DNA of 64,000 nucleotides from Kribbella pratensis (GTDB lineage Bacteria; Actinomycetota; Actinomycetes; Propionibacteriales; Kribbellaceae). The stretch lies in assembly GCF_004365355.1 (NCBI RefSeq), contig NZ_SODP01000001.1, forward strand, positions 999,473 through 1,063,472, given 5' to 3'. Below are positions 34,322-42,092 of the stretch, in pieces (position 1 is the first letter of the stretch; each line of letters starts with the position of its first letter). A model generated the notes under the pieces. The model searched no databases, had not been told where the DNA came from, and saw nothing but the letters and a program-made list of their open reading frames with translations. The position numbers were made by a program, and so were the translations under genes.

Positions 34322-35083
34322 ATGCCGCTGACGCCGGATGACGTCCGCTCGAAGCAATTCACGCCCGTCCGACTACGGGAGGGCTACGACGTCACAGAGG
34401 TCGACTCATTCCTCGACGAGGTCGAGGCAGAGCTCGAGCGACTTCTCGCCGAGAACGAGGAGCTGCGGGCCAAGCTCGCTGCGGCTCAGCGCGCGGGTGC
34501 GGACCAGCAGCGGCCGGTCGTCGACCAGACCGCCGCCCTGCCGCCTGTCGTGCAGCAGCCCAAGCCCCCGGTCGTGGTCGAGAAGCCGGAAGAGAAGCCC
34601 CCGGTAATGCCCGCGGTCGCGGCGGCCGGTGCGGCTGCGGCGGCCGGCTCGGTCGGCGACGCCTCCAGCTCGGCCGTCCGGCTGCTGGAGATGGCCACCA
34701 AGCACTCCGACGACCTGGTCCAGGAGGCGAAGGACACCGCCGACAAGATCATCGGTGAGGCCCGCGCCAAGGCGGAGCGCCTGGAGAACGAAGCGCGTGG
34801 CAAGGCCGATCGGATGACCGGTGAGGCCCGTGCCCGCGCCGAGAAGCTCGACGGCGAGATCGCGGAGCGTCGTGCGCAGATGCTCGGCACGCTGGAGAAG
34901 CAGAAGGGTCAGCTCGAGCGCACGATCGACGACCTGCACGCGTACGAGCGTGAGTACCGCAGCCGCCTGAAGACGTATTTCACCGAGCAGCTGAAGGCGC
35001 TCGGCAACGGCGACGACACGCTCAGCCCGCGCAACGGCTTCCGCCCGGAGGCCCGCGCCCAGGCTCACGGTCACGGCGTGTAA
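34322..35083 (+). CDS. divIVA: Polar growth protein DivIVA (Wag31)
   Basis: 253 residues. The N-terminal DivIVA domain reads LTPDDVRSKQFTPVRLREGY, then VTEVDSFLDEVEAEL. A Pro/Val/Ala-rich variable spacer (about 65-115) follows, then a long coiled coil (about 120-235) with repeats of EARAKAERLENEARGKADRM. It recruits the elongation machinery to the poles. AACGAGG precedes the ATG. A rho-independent hairpin follows the stop. Confidence 0.95.
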   Translation: MPLTPDDVRSKQFTPVRLREGYDVTEVDSFLDEVEAELERLLAENEELRAKLAAAQRAGADQQRPVVDQTAALPPVVQQPKPPVVVEKPEEKPPVMPAVAAAGAAAAAGSVGDASSSAVRLLEMATKHSDDLVQEAKDTADKIIGEARAKAERLENEARGKADRMTGEARARAEKLDGEIAERRAQMLGTLEKQKGQLERTIDDLHAYEREYRSRLKTYFTEQLKALGNGDDTLSPRNGFRPEARAQAHGHGV

Positions 35084-35099
35084 ACAACACCTCGTTGAG

Positions 35100-35128
35100 G
35101 AGGCGGTGCTTTCCGGCGGCACCGCCTC
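35100..35128 (+). terminator. Terminator after divIVA
   Basis: 10-bp perfect stem, GAGGCGGTGC (35100-35109) with GCACCGCCTC (35119-35128), loop TTTCCGGCG, then TT. It ends the sepF-yggT-divIVA region. Confidence 0.8.
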
Positions 35129-35180
35129 TTCGTCATGTCTGGACACTTTTGACACACCGTCCCAGCACGGTGACAGGGTG

Positions 35181-35639
35181 TCAGGGCCAGGCGAGAGGTT
35201 CCTTCCGGCCGCTCAGCGTCTCGACGTCGCTGAGTCGCAGCCGGTAGGGCGCAAGTCTGAGTAGTGCGGGTGATTCCCCGGCCGGTCCATCGGGGAACAC
35301 ACTCCAGAAGTCGTAGCCGAGCGGCGCCGGAGCATCTCGATACAGCTCCCACACTCGCTGCCGGGTCGCCACGTCCGCGACCCACTCCGCCTCGCAATCC
35401 GCGATGGCCACCTCGTGACCGGGCTCCCAGTAGGTGCAGCTCAGGTACGGACTGTGCGCGAGATGCCGCACCTTCACCGGCGTCTTCCGCGTCACGATCC
35501 AGCCGGTCAACTCGTCGCCGTCGAGCTCCCAGATCGGGTGCAGGATCCGGCTCCGCGGCCGGTTGTCCGGCCCGACGGTCGCGACACCGCACCAGACGAT
35601 CCGGTGCGCTCTCTCGATGAACTCCTTTTGCACAACCAT
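35181..35639 (-). CDS. Pyridoxamine 5'-phosphate oxidase-like flavin-binding family protein
   Basis: 152 residues, split-barrel fold: MVVQKEFIERAHRIVWCG, RPRSRILHPIWELDGDELTG, VRHLAHSPYLSCTYWEPG. Such proteins bind FMN, F420 or haem and act as small oxidoreductases. The ATG at 35637-35639 lies inside a perfect palindrome. An ATG seven codons further upstream (35660) would run into the divergent MarR start and is less likely. It is probably the regulated target of the MarR gene. Confidence 0.82.
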   Translation of the reverse strand: MVVQKEFIERAHRIVWCGVATVGPDNRPRSRILHPIWELDGDELTGWIVTRKTPVKVRHLAHSPYLSCTYWEPGHEVAIADCEAEWVADVATRQRVWELYRDAPAPLGYDFWSVFPDGPAGESPALLRLAPYRLRLSDVETLSGRKEPLAWP

Positions 35640-35658
35640 GGTTGTGTATTCTAGCGAC
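35631..35658. promoter_or_regulatory. Overlapping divergent leaderless promoters with palindromic MarR operator
   Basis: CACAACCATGGTTGTG (35631-35646) is a perfect 16-bp palindrome containing the minus-strand start codon. The next bases TATTCT (35647-35652) are a good -10 for the MarR gene, 6 bp before its ATG. On the other strand TAGAAT (complement of 35648-35653) is a -10 lying 8 bp before the minus-strand ATG. The two -10 elements therefore overlap, and one bound dimer could control both genes. Confidence 0.65.
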
Positions 35659-36120
35659 ATGGATCTGGATCTGTCGCTGGTCTCGTTGTTCGCCGGCTGG
35701 GCACTGGCCGACGAGGTGCAGCGCCGCCTCACCGACGACGGCTTCGGCGATGCGCGCTTCGCCGACGGCGTCGTGTTCCAGCATCTGGTCGGCGGGCCGG
35801 TGACAATCACCACGCTGGCGGACAAGCTCGGCGTCACCCAGCAGGCCGCCTCGAAGACCGTCGCCGATCTGCAGGCGCGCCGGTACGTCGCCCGCCGCAC
35901 CGACCCGGACGACGCCCGGGCCAAGCAGGTCCACCTGACCGATCACGGACAGGCGGTGATCGAAGCCGCCCGCAAGCACCGGGCAGCAATCGATCGGGAG
36001 CTCCGCAAATCCCTGGGCGACCACCGAGTCGAGGAGGCACGGCAACTACTCACCGACGTGATCGACAGCCTCGGCGGCACCGCCCCGATCCGCACCCGAA
36101 CCGTCCGCCCACCCCACTGA
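35659..36120 (+). CDS. MarR family transcriptional regulator
   Basis: 153 residues. The winged helix (about 35-105) contains TITTLADKLGVTQQAASKTV, then RRYVARRTDPDDARAKQVHL for the wing. The flanking helices form the dimer interface. The ATG at 35659 lies six bases from a TATTCT hexamer and has no Shine-Dalgarno, so the mRNA is probably leaderless. The adjacent palindrome CACAACCATGGTTGTG suggests autoregulation and control of the divergent flavin-binding protein gene. Confidence 0.88.
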   Translation: MDLDLSLVSLFAGWALADEVQRRLTDDGFGDARFADGVVFQHLVGGPVTITTLADKLGVTQQAASKTVADLQARRYVARRTDPDDARAKQVHLTDHGQAVIEAARKHRAAIDRELRKSLGDHRVEEARQLLTDVIDSLGGTAPIRTRTVRPPH

Positions 36121-36156
36121 CAACCCTCACACGCAGCCCCGGGCCTCCGGCGCCAA

Positions 36157-36193
36157 CCTGCACCCCGGCCCGCGATGCAGGGCGGGGTGCAGG
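36157..36193. terminator. Hairpin between convergent MarR gene and ileS
   Basis: A perfect 11-bp stem, CCTGCACCCCG (36157-36167) with CGGGGTGCAGG (36183-36193), and a 15-nt loop, placed between the two convergent stops. Likely bidirectional. Confidence 0.65.
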
Positions 36194-36204
36194 ATGAACG
36201 GGCG

Positions 36205-39200
36205 TCAGGCCTTGGTGAGCCAATACGTCAGCCGCAGGTCCTCTTCGGTGCCGGTGGCAACGTCGGCGGACTCGGTGGGGGCGGACTGGTTCAGCTCGAC
36301 GGCGAGGACCTCGCGGGCGATCTCGTCGGCGTGCTTGCCCAGGGCATCGGTCAGTTCGGCGTCGGTCGAGGTCAGCCAGACCTTGATCCGGTCCGAGACC
36401 TCGAGGCCGGCGTTCTTCCGGGCCTCCTGCAACGTCCGGACCACCTCGCGGGCCAGGCCGGCCTGCCGCAGCTCGGGCGTCACCTCGAGGTCGAGGGCAA
36501 CGGTCTCGCCCTGCTCGTTGACCACCGACCAGCCTTCCTTCGGCCGCTCGGACAGCAGGACCTCGGCCTCGCTCACCCGGACGTCCTCGCCGTCGACGAC
36601 GACCGACGCCGTCCCGGTCTCCTTCAGCTCGACCGCGAGCGCCCCGGCGTCCGCGGCGGCGATCGCGGCCGCGACCACCGGCGTCTGCTTGGCGAACCGC
36701 TTGCCGAGCTCACGGAAGTTGCCCTTGGCAGAGAACTCGACCAGGTCCGCGCCGGCCGCCGACAACGGCTCGACCGTGCCCACGTTCAGCTCGTCCGCGA
36801 TCTCCTGCAGCAGCTCCGGCGACAGGTCCGCGATCGCGGCCGATCCGACCAGGGCGCGGGCCAGCGGCTGGCGCGTCTTCACCTTCGCCTCGGCGCGGGC
36901 CGACCGGCCGAGCTCGACGACCCGGCGGGCCATCGACACGTGCTGCGCCAGGACGTCGTCGATCAGCGTCTCGTCGTACGTCGGGAAGCTCGACAGGTGG
37001 ACCGACTCGGGCAGCTCCGGCGTGACCGGGCGGAACACGTCCTGCCAGACCCGCTCGGTGACGAACGGCGTCAGCGGCGCCAGCACCCGCGTCAGCACGT
37101 CGAGCGTCTCGTGCAGGGTGGCCAGCGCGCCGGCGTCACCGGCCCAGAACCGGCGGCGCGAACGGCGGACGTACCAGTTCGACAGCACGTCGACGAACGA
37201 GTTGATCAGCAGACCGAGCCGCTGGGTGTCGAACGCGGCGTACGCCTCGTCGGTGTCGCGGACGAGCCGGTGCGTCTCGCTCACGAGCCACCGGTCCAGC
37301 ACCGAACGGTCGGCGACGGCCGGAGCATCCGTCGGCGACCAGTCGGCCAGCCGGGCGTACAGCGCGTGGAACGCGACCGTGTTCCAGTAGGTCAGCAGCA
37401 CCTTCCGGACGATCTCGTTCAGCACGTTCGGCCCGATGCCGCGAGCCTTCCACGGCGAGCCGGACGCGGCCATGAACCAGCGCACCGCGTCCGCGCTGTG
37501 GTTGTCCATCAGCGGGATCGGCTCGAGGATGTTGCCCAGGTGCTTGGACATCTTCCGGCCGTCCTCGGCCAGGATGTGTCCGAGGCAGACCACGTTGCGG
37601 TACGACGACTCGTCGAAGACCAGCGTGCCGATCGCCATCAGCGTGTAGAACCACCCGCGGGTCTGGTCGATCGCCTCGGAGATGAAGTCGGCCGGGTAGG
37701 TCGTCGCGAACTTCTCCTTCGACCCCTCCGCCCACGGGTAGCCCCACTGCGCGAATGGCATCGAGCCCGAGTCGTACCAGGCGTCGATCACCTCGGGCAC
37801 GCGGTGCGACTCCGCACCGCAGGTCGGGCAGTCGAAGGTGATGTCGTCGACGTACGGCCGGTGCGGGTCGGTAGCGCTCAGGTCGCGCCCGGCCAGCTCA
37901 CCGAGCTCGGCCAGCGAGCCCACGCACACCTGGTGGTCGTCGGCGCAGCGCCAGATCGGCAGCGGCGTACCCCAGAAGCGGGAGCGGGAGACGGCCCAGT
38001 CGATGTTGTTGCGCAGCCAGTCGCCGTACCGGCCCCATTTGACCGAGTCCGGGTACCAGTTGGTCTGCTCGTTCTCGCGGAGCAGGGCGTCCTTCACCTG
38101 GGTGGTGCGGATGTACCAGGACGGGAGTGCGTAGTACATGACCGGGGTGTGGCAGCGCCAGCAGTGCGGGTACGGGTGCTCGTACGGCACGTGCTTGAAC
38201 AGCACACCGCGCGCGTCGAGGTCCTTGACCAGGTCCTCGTCGGCCTTCTTGAAGAACTGCCCGCCGACCAGCGGCACGTCGGCGTTGAAGTGACCGCTCG
38301 AGTCCACCGGGTTCACCACCGGCAGGTTGTACGCGCGGCCCACCGCGAGGTCGTCCGCACCGAATGCGGGGGACTGGTGCACCAGGCCGGTGCCGTCCTC
38401 GGTCGTGACGTAGTCCGCGAGCACGACGTAGTGGGCCGGCTCGTCGAACGGCACGAGCTCGAACGGCCGCTGGTAGGTCCACAGCTCCATCTCGCGGCCG
38501 ACGTACTCGTCGGTGACCGTCCAGCCTTCGCCGAGCCGATCGAGCAGCGGCTTGGCGACGACCAGCGACTCCACGCCGTCGGTGGCCACGACGTACTCGA
38601 CGTCGGGGTGTACGGCGACGGCCGTGTTGGAGACGAGGGTCCACGGGGTCGTCGTCCAGACCAGCAGAGAAGCCTTGCCGCCCAGCGGACCGGAGGTCAG
38701 CGGGAAGCGGACGTACACCGACGGGTCGACGACGGTCTCGTAACCCTGGGCGAGCTCGTGGTCGGACAGGCCGGTGCCACAGCGCGGGCAGTACGGCGTG
38801 ATGCGGTAGTCCTCGACCAGCAGACCCTTGTCGTGGATCTGCTTGAGCGACCACCAGACCGACTGGACGTACTCCGGGTCCATCGTCTTGTACGGGTGCT
38901 CGAGGTCGACCCAGTAACCCATTCGGACGGTCAGCTCGTTGAACGCGTCCACATGCCGCAGCACCGACTCGCGGCACTTGGCGTTGAACTCGGCGATGCC
39001 GTACGCCTCGATGTCGTTCTTGCCGCTGAAGCCGAGCTCCTTCTCCACCGCGACCTCGACCGGGAGGCCGTGGCAGTCCCAGCCGGCCTTCCGCTCGACC
39101 CAGAACCCCTTCATGGTCCGGTAGCGCGGGAACACGTCCTTGAAGACGCGGGCCTCGATGTGGTGCGTGCCCGGCATGCCGTTCGCGGTGGGCGGGCCCT

Positions 39201-39357
39201 CGTAGAAGGTCCACGGCTGACCGCCGGCGGACTGCTCGAGGCTCTTGGCGAAGGTGTCGTGCTCGTCCCAGAGGGTGAGCACCTCGCGCTCGAGCGCGGG
39301 GAAGTCGACCTGAGCGGGAACCTGCCGCCAGGGGGTATGTGGGTTCTCTGCCGCCAT
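36205..39357 (-). CDS. ileS: Isoleucyl-tRNA synthetase
   Basis: 1050 residues, the usual length of the long bacterial/eukaryote-like IleRS class. The HIGH-type motif is PPTANGMPGTHHIEARV and the KMSKS-type motif is GRKMSKHLGNIL. The editing domain (about 180-390) includes LLVWTTTPWTLVSNTAVAV. The tRNA-binding C-terminal half follows. ATG 39357 is preceded by GAAGGACG. The region upstream is a T-box leader whose helix can hide this Shine-Dalgarno, so expression is expected to rise when tRNA-Ile is uncharged. Confidence 0.96.
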   Translation of the reverse strand: MAAENPHTPWRQVPAQVDFPALEREVLTLWDEHDTFAKSLEQSAGGQPWTFYEGPPTANGMPGTHHIEARVFKDVFPRYRTMKGFWVERKAGWDCHGLPVEVAVEKELGFSGKNDIEAYGIAEFNAKCRESVLRHVDAFNELTVRMGYWVDLEHPYKTMDPEYVQSVWWSLKQIHDKGLLVEDYRITPYCPRCGTGLSDHELAQGYETVVDPSVYVRFPLTSGPLGGKASLLVWTTTPWTLVSNTAVAVHPDVEYVVATDGVESLVVAKPLLDRLGEGWTVTDEYVGREMELWTYQRPFELVPFDEPAHYVVLADYVTTEDGTGLVHQSPAFGADDLAVGRAYNLPVVNPVDSSGHFNADVPLVGGQFFKKADEDLVKDLDARGVLFKHVPYEHPYPHCWRCHTPVMYYALPSWYIRTTQVKDALLRENEQTNWYPDSVKWGRYGDWLRNNIDWAVSRSRFWGTPLPIWRCADDHQVCVGSLAELGELAGRDLSATDPHRPYVDDITFDCPTCGAESHRVPEVIDAWYDSGSMPFAQWGYPWAEGSKEKFATTYPADFISEAIDQTRGWFYTLMAIGTLVFDESSYRNVVCLGHILAEDGRKMSKHLGNILEPIPLMDNHSADAVRWFMAASGSPWKARGIGPNVLNEIVRKVLLTYWNTVAFHALYARLADWSPTDAPAVADRSVLDRWLVSETHRLVRDTDEAYAAFDTQRLGLLINSFVDVLSNWYVRRSRRRFWAGDAGALATLHETLDVLTRVLAPLTPFVTERVWQDVFRPVTPELPESVHLSSFPTYDETLIDDVLAQHVSMARRVVELGRSARAEAKVKTRQPLARALVGSAAIADLSPELLQEIADELNVGTVEPLSAAGADLVEFSAKGNFRELGKRFAKQTPVVAAAIAAADAGALAVELKETGTASVVVDGEDVRVSEAEVLLSERPKEGWSVVNEQGETVALDLEVTPELRQAGLAREVVRTLQEARKNAGLEVSDRIKVWLTSTDAELTDALGKHADEIAREVLAVELNQSAPTESADVATGTEEDLRLTYWLTKA

Positions 39358-39575
39358 CTCATCGTCCTTCGTCGCCACTGACCTGCGGGACGAGGGACGA
39401 AGCACCGGCTCGGCGCCGGCACCGCGCGGTACCACCCTCCTTGGTATCCCTTCGCGAGATACCCACTTCCTTTTGCTGCCGCTGCCGGTTCTAATAGGTC
39501 CCTTACAGACCGTTCTTCCGGCGGCTCCGGGGTGATCGCCCCATCACTGCCTTGCGGATCGCGGTTGTCAGTGTA
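39358..39575 (-). promoter_or_regulatory. T-box riboswitch upstream of ileS (translational type)
   Basis: On the minus strand, AGGGTGGTACCGCG (39438-39425) is the canonical T-box sequence. Further upstream a short stem I carries GGGCGATCACCCC with the Ile specifier ATC at 39536-39534, followed by GGAGCCGCCGGAAGAACGG. Just before ileS, 39389-39400 can pair with 39362-39373 (11 of 12 positions), which holds the Shine-Dalgarno GAAGGACG. This fits the ultrashort stem I, translation-controlling T-boxes known for actinobacterial ileS. TACACT (39575-39570) is a likely -10. Confidence 0.88.
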
Positions 39576-39829
39576 CGGCGTCGTACGAGCTGACTACGAA
39601 TCGTTAATCGTTCTTGGGGGAGTTGCCGATGAGCCGACTGAAACGTTCGGTGACGTAGCGTAGTCGCTGAGACGGGGCTGTGACGCGCGGAACGTCGAGC
39701 GAACTTGAAGAACCGACTACCGTATGTCCACGGTCTGCGCGTCGGGCTGGCACGTGGTGATCACGTGGCCTACTGTCTTGCGACCAGTCCGCTTCAGTCT
39801 CCGACGAAGGCAGGGGGTAGCTGATCAGC

Positions 39830-40531
39830 ATGGCTACATCGGCACAGAAGAAATCCGCCCCCCAACGCTCTGCCGCGGCCAAGAAGAGCGCTGCGAAGAA
39901 GTCCGAGCCGGTCCAGAAGACGACGGCCCGCAAAGCCCCGGCGAAGAACACACCGACGAAGGCGTCGCCGGCCAAGAAGACTCCCGCGAAGAAGTCGGCG
40001 TCGACTTCCACCGCGGCAAAGAAGGCTCCGGCCAAGAAGATCCCTGCCAAGGAAGCTCAGACGAAGAGGGTGGCCATGAAGACGAACGAGAACAGGACCC
40101 CGGCCACTGCGCCGGCGAAGTCCGCTGCACATACGGCCGAAACCTTCAAGGTGAAGCCGGGCGAGGATCCGTGGACCGCTGCCGAGCTCGCCGAGCTCCG
40201 CACGGAACTGGAGGGTGAGGTCGAGCACCTCAAGGAGGAGATCCGCGACGCCGAGCAGGAGATCGCGGGCCTGTTCCGCGACGGCAGCGACGGCGCCGGG
40301 AACGACCAGGCCGATGTCGGGTCGACCACCCTGGAGCGGTACCACGAGCTGTCGCTGGCCAACAACGCCCGCGACATGCTGAACCAGATCGAGTTCGCGC
40401 TGACCCGGATCGACGACGGCACGTACGGCGTCTGCGAGAACTGCGGCAACGCGATCGGCAAGGGTCGGCTGCAGGCGTTCCCGCGTGCGACACTGTGCGT
40501 GTCATGCAAAGAACGCCAGGAACGCCGCTGA
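39830..40531 (+). CDS. DksA/TraR-type zinc-finger protein with histone H1-like N-terminal tail
   Basis: 233 residues. Residues about 1-100 are Lys/Ala/Pro/Thr repeats (AAKKSAAKKS, APAKKTPAKK, AAKKAPAKKIPAK) resembling histone H1 or mycobacterial HupB tails. Residues about 105-233 form a DksA/TraR fold, a coiled coil (LRTELEGEVEHLKEEIRDAE) then a C4 zinc finger with Cys 202, 205, 223 and 226. The domain suggests binding in the RNA polymerase secondary channel, and the tail suggests DNA binding. Possibly a nucleoid-linked transcription factor. Upstream of lspA. Confidence 0.82.
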   Translation: MATSAQKKSAPQRSAAAKKSAAKKSEPVQKTTARKAPAKNTPTKASPAKKTPAKKSASTSTAAKKAPAKKIPAKEAQTKRVAMKTNENRTPATAPAKSAAHTAETFKVKPGEDPWTAAELAELRTELEGEVEHLKEEIRDAEQEIAGLFRDGSDGAGNDQADVGSTTLERYHELSLANNARDMLNQIEFALTRIDDGTYGVCENCGNAIGKGRLQAFPRATLCVSCKERQERR

Positions 40532-40554
40532 ACGACCCTGCCTCGTCTCACCAG

Positions 40555-41127
40555 GTGGGAGACACAGACACCACGGAACCGGCCGACGACCCGTCGGCCG
40601 GTTCTCCGTCGTCCCCGCCACCCTCACCGCCGGTTCGATCCTGGAAATGGATGGGGCTGTTCGGTGCGGTCGGCCTGGTGATCCTGCTGCTCGACCAGGT
40701 GACGAAGGCGCTCGCGCTGGCTCACCTCACGCCGGGTGAACCGGTGAATGTGGTCGGGTCGCTGCTCAAGTTCAACCTGATCCGGAATCCGGGCGCCGCG
40801 TTCAGTCTGGGGACCGGTTACACGCCGTACATCTCGGCGATCCAGATCATCGTCGCGATCGGCGTGGTCTACCTGTCCCGGCGGCTCGGTTCGGCGGGCT
40901 GGGCGGTCGCGTTCGGGCTGCTGTTCGGCGGCGCGGTCGGAAACATCATCGACCGGATCTTCCGGGAGCCGTCGGCGTTCCACGGGCACGTGGTCGACTT
41001 CTTGCAGACGCCGCACTGGGCGATCTTCAACGTCGCGGACATGGCGGTGACGTCGGCCGCGATCCTTTTGGTGATCCAGACCCTGCGCGGGGTCAAGCTC
41101 GACGGGACGCGGGAGCAGCAGAAGTGA
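40555..41127 (+). CDS. lspA: Lipoprotein signal peptidase LspA
   Basis: 190 residues from GTG 40555. A cytosolic Pro/Ser/Asp-rich N-terminus is followed by four membrane helices. Conserved boxes are [25 protein letters not shown], and the two catalytic aspartates in GNIIDRIFR and [11 protein letters not shown]. It cleaves signal peptides of diacylglyceryl-modified prolipoproteins. The start is uncertain. GTG 40495 and ATG 40504 in the same frame overlap the dksA-like gene, and none has a clear Shine-Dalgarno. Its stop overlaps rluD (GTGA). Confidence 0.92.
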   Translation: MGDTDTTEPADDPSAGSPSSPPPSPPVRSWKWMGLFGAVGLVILLLDQVTKALALAHLTPGEPVNVVGSLLKFNLIRNPGAAFSLGTGYTPYISAIQIIVAIGVVYLSRRLGSAGWAVAFGLLFGGAVGNIIDRIFREPSAFHGHVVDFLQTPHWAIFNVADMAVTSAAILLVIQTLRGVKLDGTREQQK

Positions 41128-42065
41128 CATCCGGAACCTCAGGGACCTCCCGGACCGTGATGGTGCCGGACGGTCTCGCGGGGGAGCGGCTCGACGCGGC
41201 GCTGTCCCGGTTGTTCGGCGTGTCTCGGACGAAGGCGGCCGAGATGATCGAGTCCGGCCTGGTCCAGGTCGACGGGTCGCCCGCGCCGAAGTCCGCGCGG
41301 GTCGCGGCCGGTGACCTGCTCGACGTCGAGTTGCCGGCACCGCCGTCCGAGGTGACCGTCGTACCGCAGACGGTGGACAACCTGCGGATCGTGTACGACG
41401 ACGACGAGATCGTCGTCGTCGACAAACCGGTCGGAGTCGCGGCGCACCCGTCGCCCGGGTGGACCGGCCCGACCGTCATCGGCCACCTGGCCGGCGCAGG
41501 CTTCACCATCTCCACGAGCGGCGCTGCCGAGCGCAAGGGCATCGTGCACCGGCTCGACGTCGGCACGTCCGGGCTGATGGTCGTCGCCAAGACGGAGTAC
41601 GCGTACACCGTCCTCAAGCGCGCCTTCAAGGAGCGGACGGTCAAGAAGATCTACCACGCGCTGGTGCAGGGTCACCCCGACCCGTTCACCGGCACCGTGG
41701 ATGCGCCGATCGACCGGCACCCGCACCACGACTACAAGTTCGGCGTGGTGGCCGGCGGCAAGCCGAGCGTGACCCACTACGAGACGCTCGAGGCGTTCCG
41801 GTACGCGACGCTGCTCGAGATCACCCTCGAGACCGGCCGCACCCACCAGATCCGCGTCCACATGTCCGCGATCGGCCACCCGTGCTGTGGCGACCTCACC
41901 TACGGCGCCGACCCGGTCCTGGCCGAGCGCCTCGGCCTCACCCGCCAGTGGCTGCACGCCATGCGCCTCGGCTTCACCCACCCCGGCACCGGCGAGTACG
42001 TCGAGTTCACCTCGGAGTACCCCGCCGACCTCGACCACGCCCTGGACCTCCTCGTCGACGCCTGA
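41124..42065 (+). CDS. rluD: Pseudouridine synthase of the RluA/RluD family
   Basis: 313 residues. An N-terminal S4 RNA-binding domain (about 20-80: [20 protein letters not shown]) precedes the synthase domain. The catalytic Asp is in [20 protein letters not shown], with [20 protein letters not shown] later. It isomerises uridines in 23S rRNA (RluD sites are inferred from family). GTG 41124 overlaps the lspA stop, and lspA-rluD is a common pair. Confidence 0.92.
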   Translation: MTSGTSGTSRTVMVPDGLAGERLDAALSRLFGVSRTKAAEMIESGLVQVDGSPAPKSARVAAGDLLDVELPAPPSEVTVVPQTVDNLRIVYDDDEIVVVDKPVGVAAHPSPGWTGPTVIGHLAGAGFTISTSGAAERKGIVHRLDVGTSGLMVVAKTEYAYTVLKRAFKERTVKKIYHALVQGHPDPFTGTVDAPIDRHPHHDYKFGVVAGGKPSVTHYETLEAFRYATLLEITLETGRTHQIRVHMSAIGHPCCGDLTYGADPVLAERLGLTRQWLHAMRLGFTHPGTGEYVEFTSEYPADLDHALDLLVDA

Positions 42066-42092
42066 AGCTCGGCTCAGGCCGTAGGCTGAGGC

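Noticed and set aside
36175-39381. 1068-residue plus-strand frame opposite ileS
   Set aside because: Low-complexity shadow product. IleRS motifs and the T-box are on the minus strand.
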